Positions 6,647 through 7,392 of a stretch of 7,392 nucleotides of DNA are shown here, one piece after another. The stretch is taken from contig DLYX01000285.1 in NCBI GenBank assembly GCA_003447545.1, positions 1-7,392 on the forward strand. Direction: 5' to 3'. This stretch comes from Deltaproteobacteria bacterium. Lineage in GTDB: Bacteria > Desulfobacterota > Binatia > UBA12015. The first letter of the stretch is position 1, and every line of letters begins with the position of its first letter. The position numbers were made by a program, and so were the translations under genes. Under the pieces are notes generated by a model. It did no database searches, was not told the DNA's origin, and was given only the letters and a program-made list of their open reading frames with translations.

Positions 6647-6653
6647 AAGAGGT
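6647..6653 (+). promoter_or_regulatory. Possible Shine-Dalgarno site of the thioredoxin-fusion gene
   Basis: AAGAGGT lies 11 bases before GTG 6665-6667. The spacing is long but usable. It would be too close (two bases) to the alternative in-frame TTG at 6656, so it favours GTG. An in-frame TAG at 6653-6655 rules out any start further upstream. Confidence 0.5.
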
Positions 6654-6664
6654 AGTTGGATAAG

Positions 6665-7392
6665 GTGATCTCTGTACCTGAACTTCCCCGTGGCTTGGTC
6701 GCTTTTGTCAAAAAAGACTGCCCGACCTGTCTTGTGATCGAGCCTGTCCTGCAGCGCCTCGCCCGAGAGGGTGGCGTGACTATTTATTGTCAGGATGATC
6801 CGGAGTTTCCCGCGGGTTTGCCTGTCGAAGCTGATTTGCAACTCGACACCTCCTACCGGGAGCAGATCGAGATCGTGCCCACCTTGCTGCGGGTCGGAGA
6901 GGGTGGTGTCGAGCAGCGACTCGAGGGCTGGCATGCCGGCGAGTGGCGCGAGCTGACCGGGATCAAGGATCTTGGCGAGGGGCTTCCCGATTGGCGCCCC
7001 GGCTGTGGTTCCCTGAGCGTGGATCCGAATCGTGAACCGGAGTTAAGGGCGCGTCACGGGGCCTCCGGTTTGCAGGCTCGGCGGATTGAATTCGCGGAAG
7101 CTGAGGATGAATTCGAGGCGATGATGTCTCGAGGGATCAGCGACGGTTTGCCGGTCGTGCCGCCGACCGAGTCCCGTGTCCTTGCGATGTTGGCGGGGAC
7201 CAGCAGGAACCCTCAGGAGGTGGTCGCTCAAGTACCTCCGGATCTCGCGCCGTGCACGGTGGAAAAAGTCGCGATCAATGCGGTGATGGCAGGATGCCTG
7301 CCGGAGTATCTGCCGGTGGTTCTCGCGGCGGTCGAGGCGGTTTGTACGGATGCCTTCAACATGCACGGTGTTCTGGCAACGACAATGCCCGT
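6665..7392 (+). CDS. Thioredoxin-like domain fused to UGSC-associated DGLPVVPPT domain (3' truncated)
   Basis: 242 codons are visible from GTG 6665; the frame is open at the right edge. Residues 1-99 look like a thioredoxin fold: strand GLVAFVKKDC, active-site C19-P-T-C22 followed by helix LVIEPVLQRLA, strand VTIYCQDD, cis-proline loop EIVPTLLR with P72, and a final strand GGVEQRLEGW. A linker with WRPGCGS (C114) follows. From about 155 the protein carries SDGLPVVPPTESRVLAML (159-176), then CTVEKVAINAVMAGCLPEYL (197-216) and CTDAFNMHGVLATT (227-240). From memory, this second pattern is found in uncharacterised proteins encoded near or joined to UGSC-motif (seleno)proteins. A thiol-disulfide redox role in the cytoplasm is inferred from CPTC; the second domain's reaction is unknown. 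No signal peptide is seen. The gene diverges from the acyltransferase gene across 95 bp. The coding frame is clear; the functional reading is moderate. Confidence 0.78.
   Translation, partial: MISVPELPRGLVAFVKKDCPTCLVIEPVLQRLAREGGVTIYCQDDPEFPAGLPVEADLQLDTSYREQIEIVPTLLRVGEGGVEQRLEGWHAGEWRELTGIKDLGEGLPDWRPGCGSLSVDPNREPELRARHGASGLQARRIEFAEAEDEFEAMMSRGISDGLPVVPPTESRVLAMLAGTSRNPQEVVAQVPPDLAPCTVEKVAINAVMAGCLPEYLPVVLAAVEAVCTDAFNMHGVLATTMP

Noticed and set aside
6566..6934. A 122-codon - strand frame overlapping the divergent gap
   Set aside because: It is antisense to the CPTC thioredoxin domain and would overlap the acyltransferase start; it has no family signature.

Overview
The window reads as a GC-rich (by eye around 60 %), gene-dense piece of a bacterial chromosome. 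Nothing points to a plasmid, phage or mobile element: no IS ends, integrase, tRNA or CRISPR array was seen. An F420-type luciferase-like oxidoreductase, a crotonase-family enzyme, a ferredoxin-type sulfite reductase cassette (DUF2849, reductase, DUF934) and a thioredoxin fused to a UGSC-associated domain together suggest a free-living proteobacterium in the broad sense. An uncultured deltaproteobacterial or Binatia-like lineage is possible, but the sequence alone does not fix the taxonomy.

Layout, left to right. The last 39 codons of an enoyl-CoA hydratase-like gene run on the + strand (1-121). They converge on a luciferase-like oxidoreductase gene on the - strand (184-1059). A strong hairpin with T-runs on both sides (147-178) lies between them and can terminate both. 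After a 146-bp gap, six co-directional genes on the - strand fill 1206-6569. Read 5' to 3' they are: PlsC-type acyltransferase, EamA/DMT transporter, MFS transporter, DUF2849 protein, nitrite/sulfite reductase and DUF934 protein. A 95-bp divergent gap follows. The + strand gene at 6665 runs off the right edge and encodes a CPTC thioredoxin-like domain joined to a second domain with the DGLPVVPPT signature.

How the genes work together. The clearest functional unit is DUF2849-reductase-DUF934 at 1206-3659. The reductase keeps the siroheme/4Fe-4S cysteines and the anion-binding Arg and Lys residues, so it most likely makes sulfide from sulfite for cysteine synthesis, with electrons from ferredoxin. 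The two DUF proteins are known companions of this enzyme and have no assigned role that I know of. The acyltransferase and the two transporters upstream are tightly spaced and may share its transcript, but their substrates cannot be read from sequence. The least ordinary item is the thioredoxin-UGSC-associated-domain fusion at the right edge.

Intergenic spacing is short throughout and no gap reaches 300 bases. Most starts lack a recognisable Shine-Dalgarno sequence. The clear exception is the luciferase-like oxidoreductase gene.
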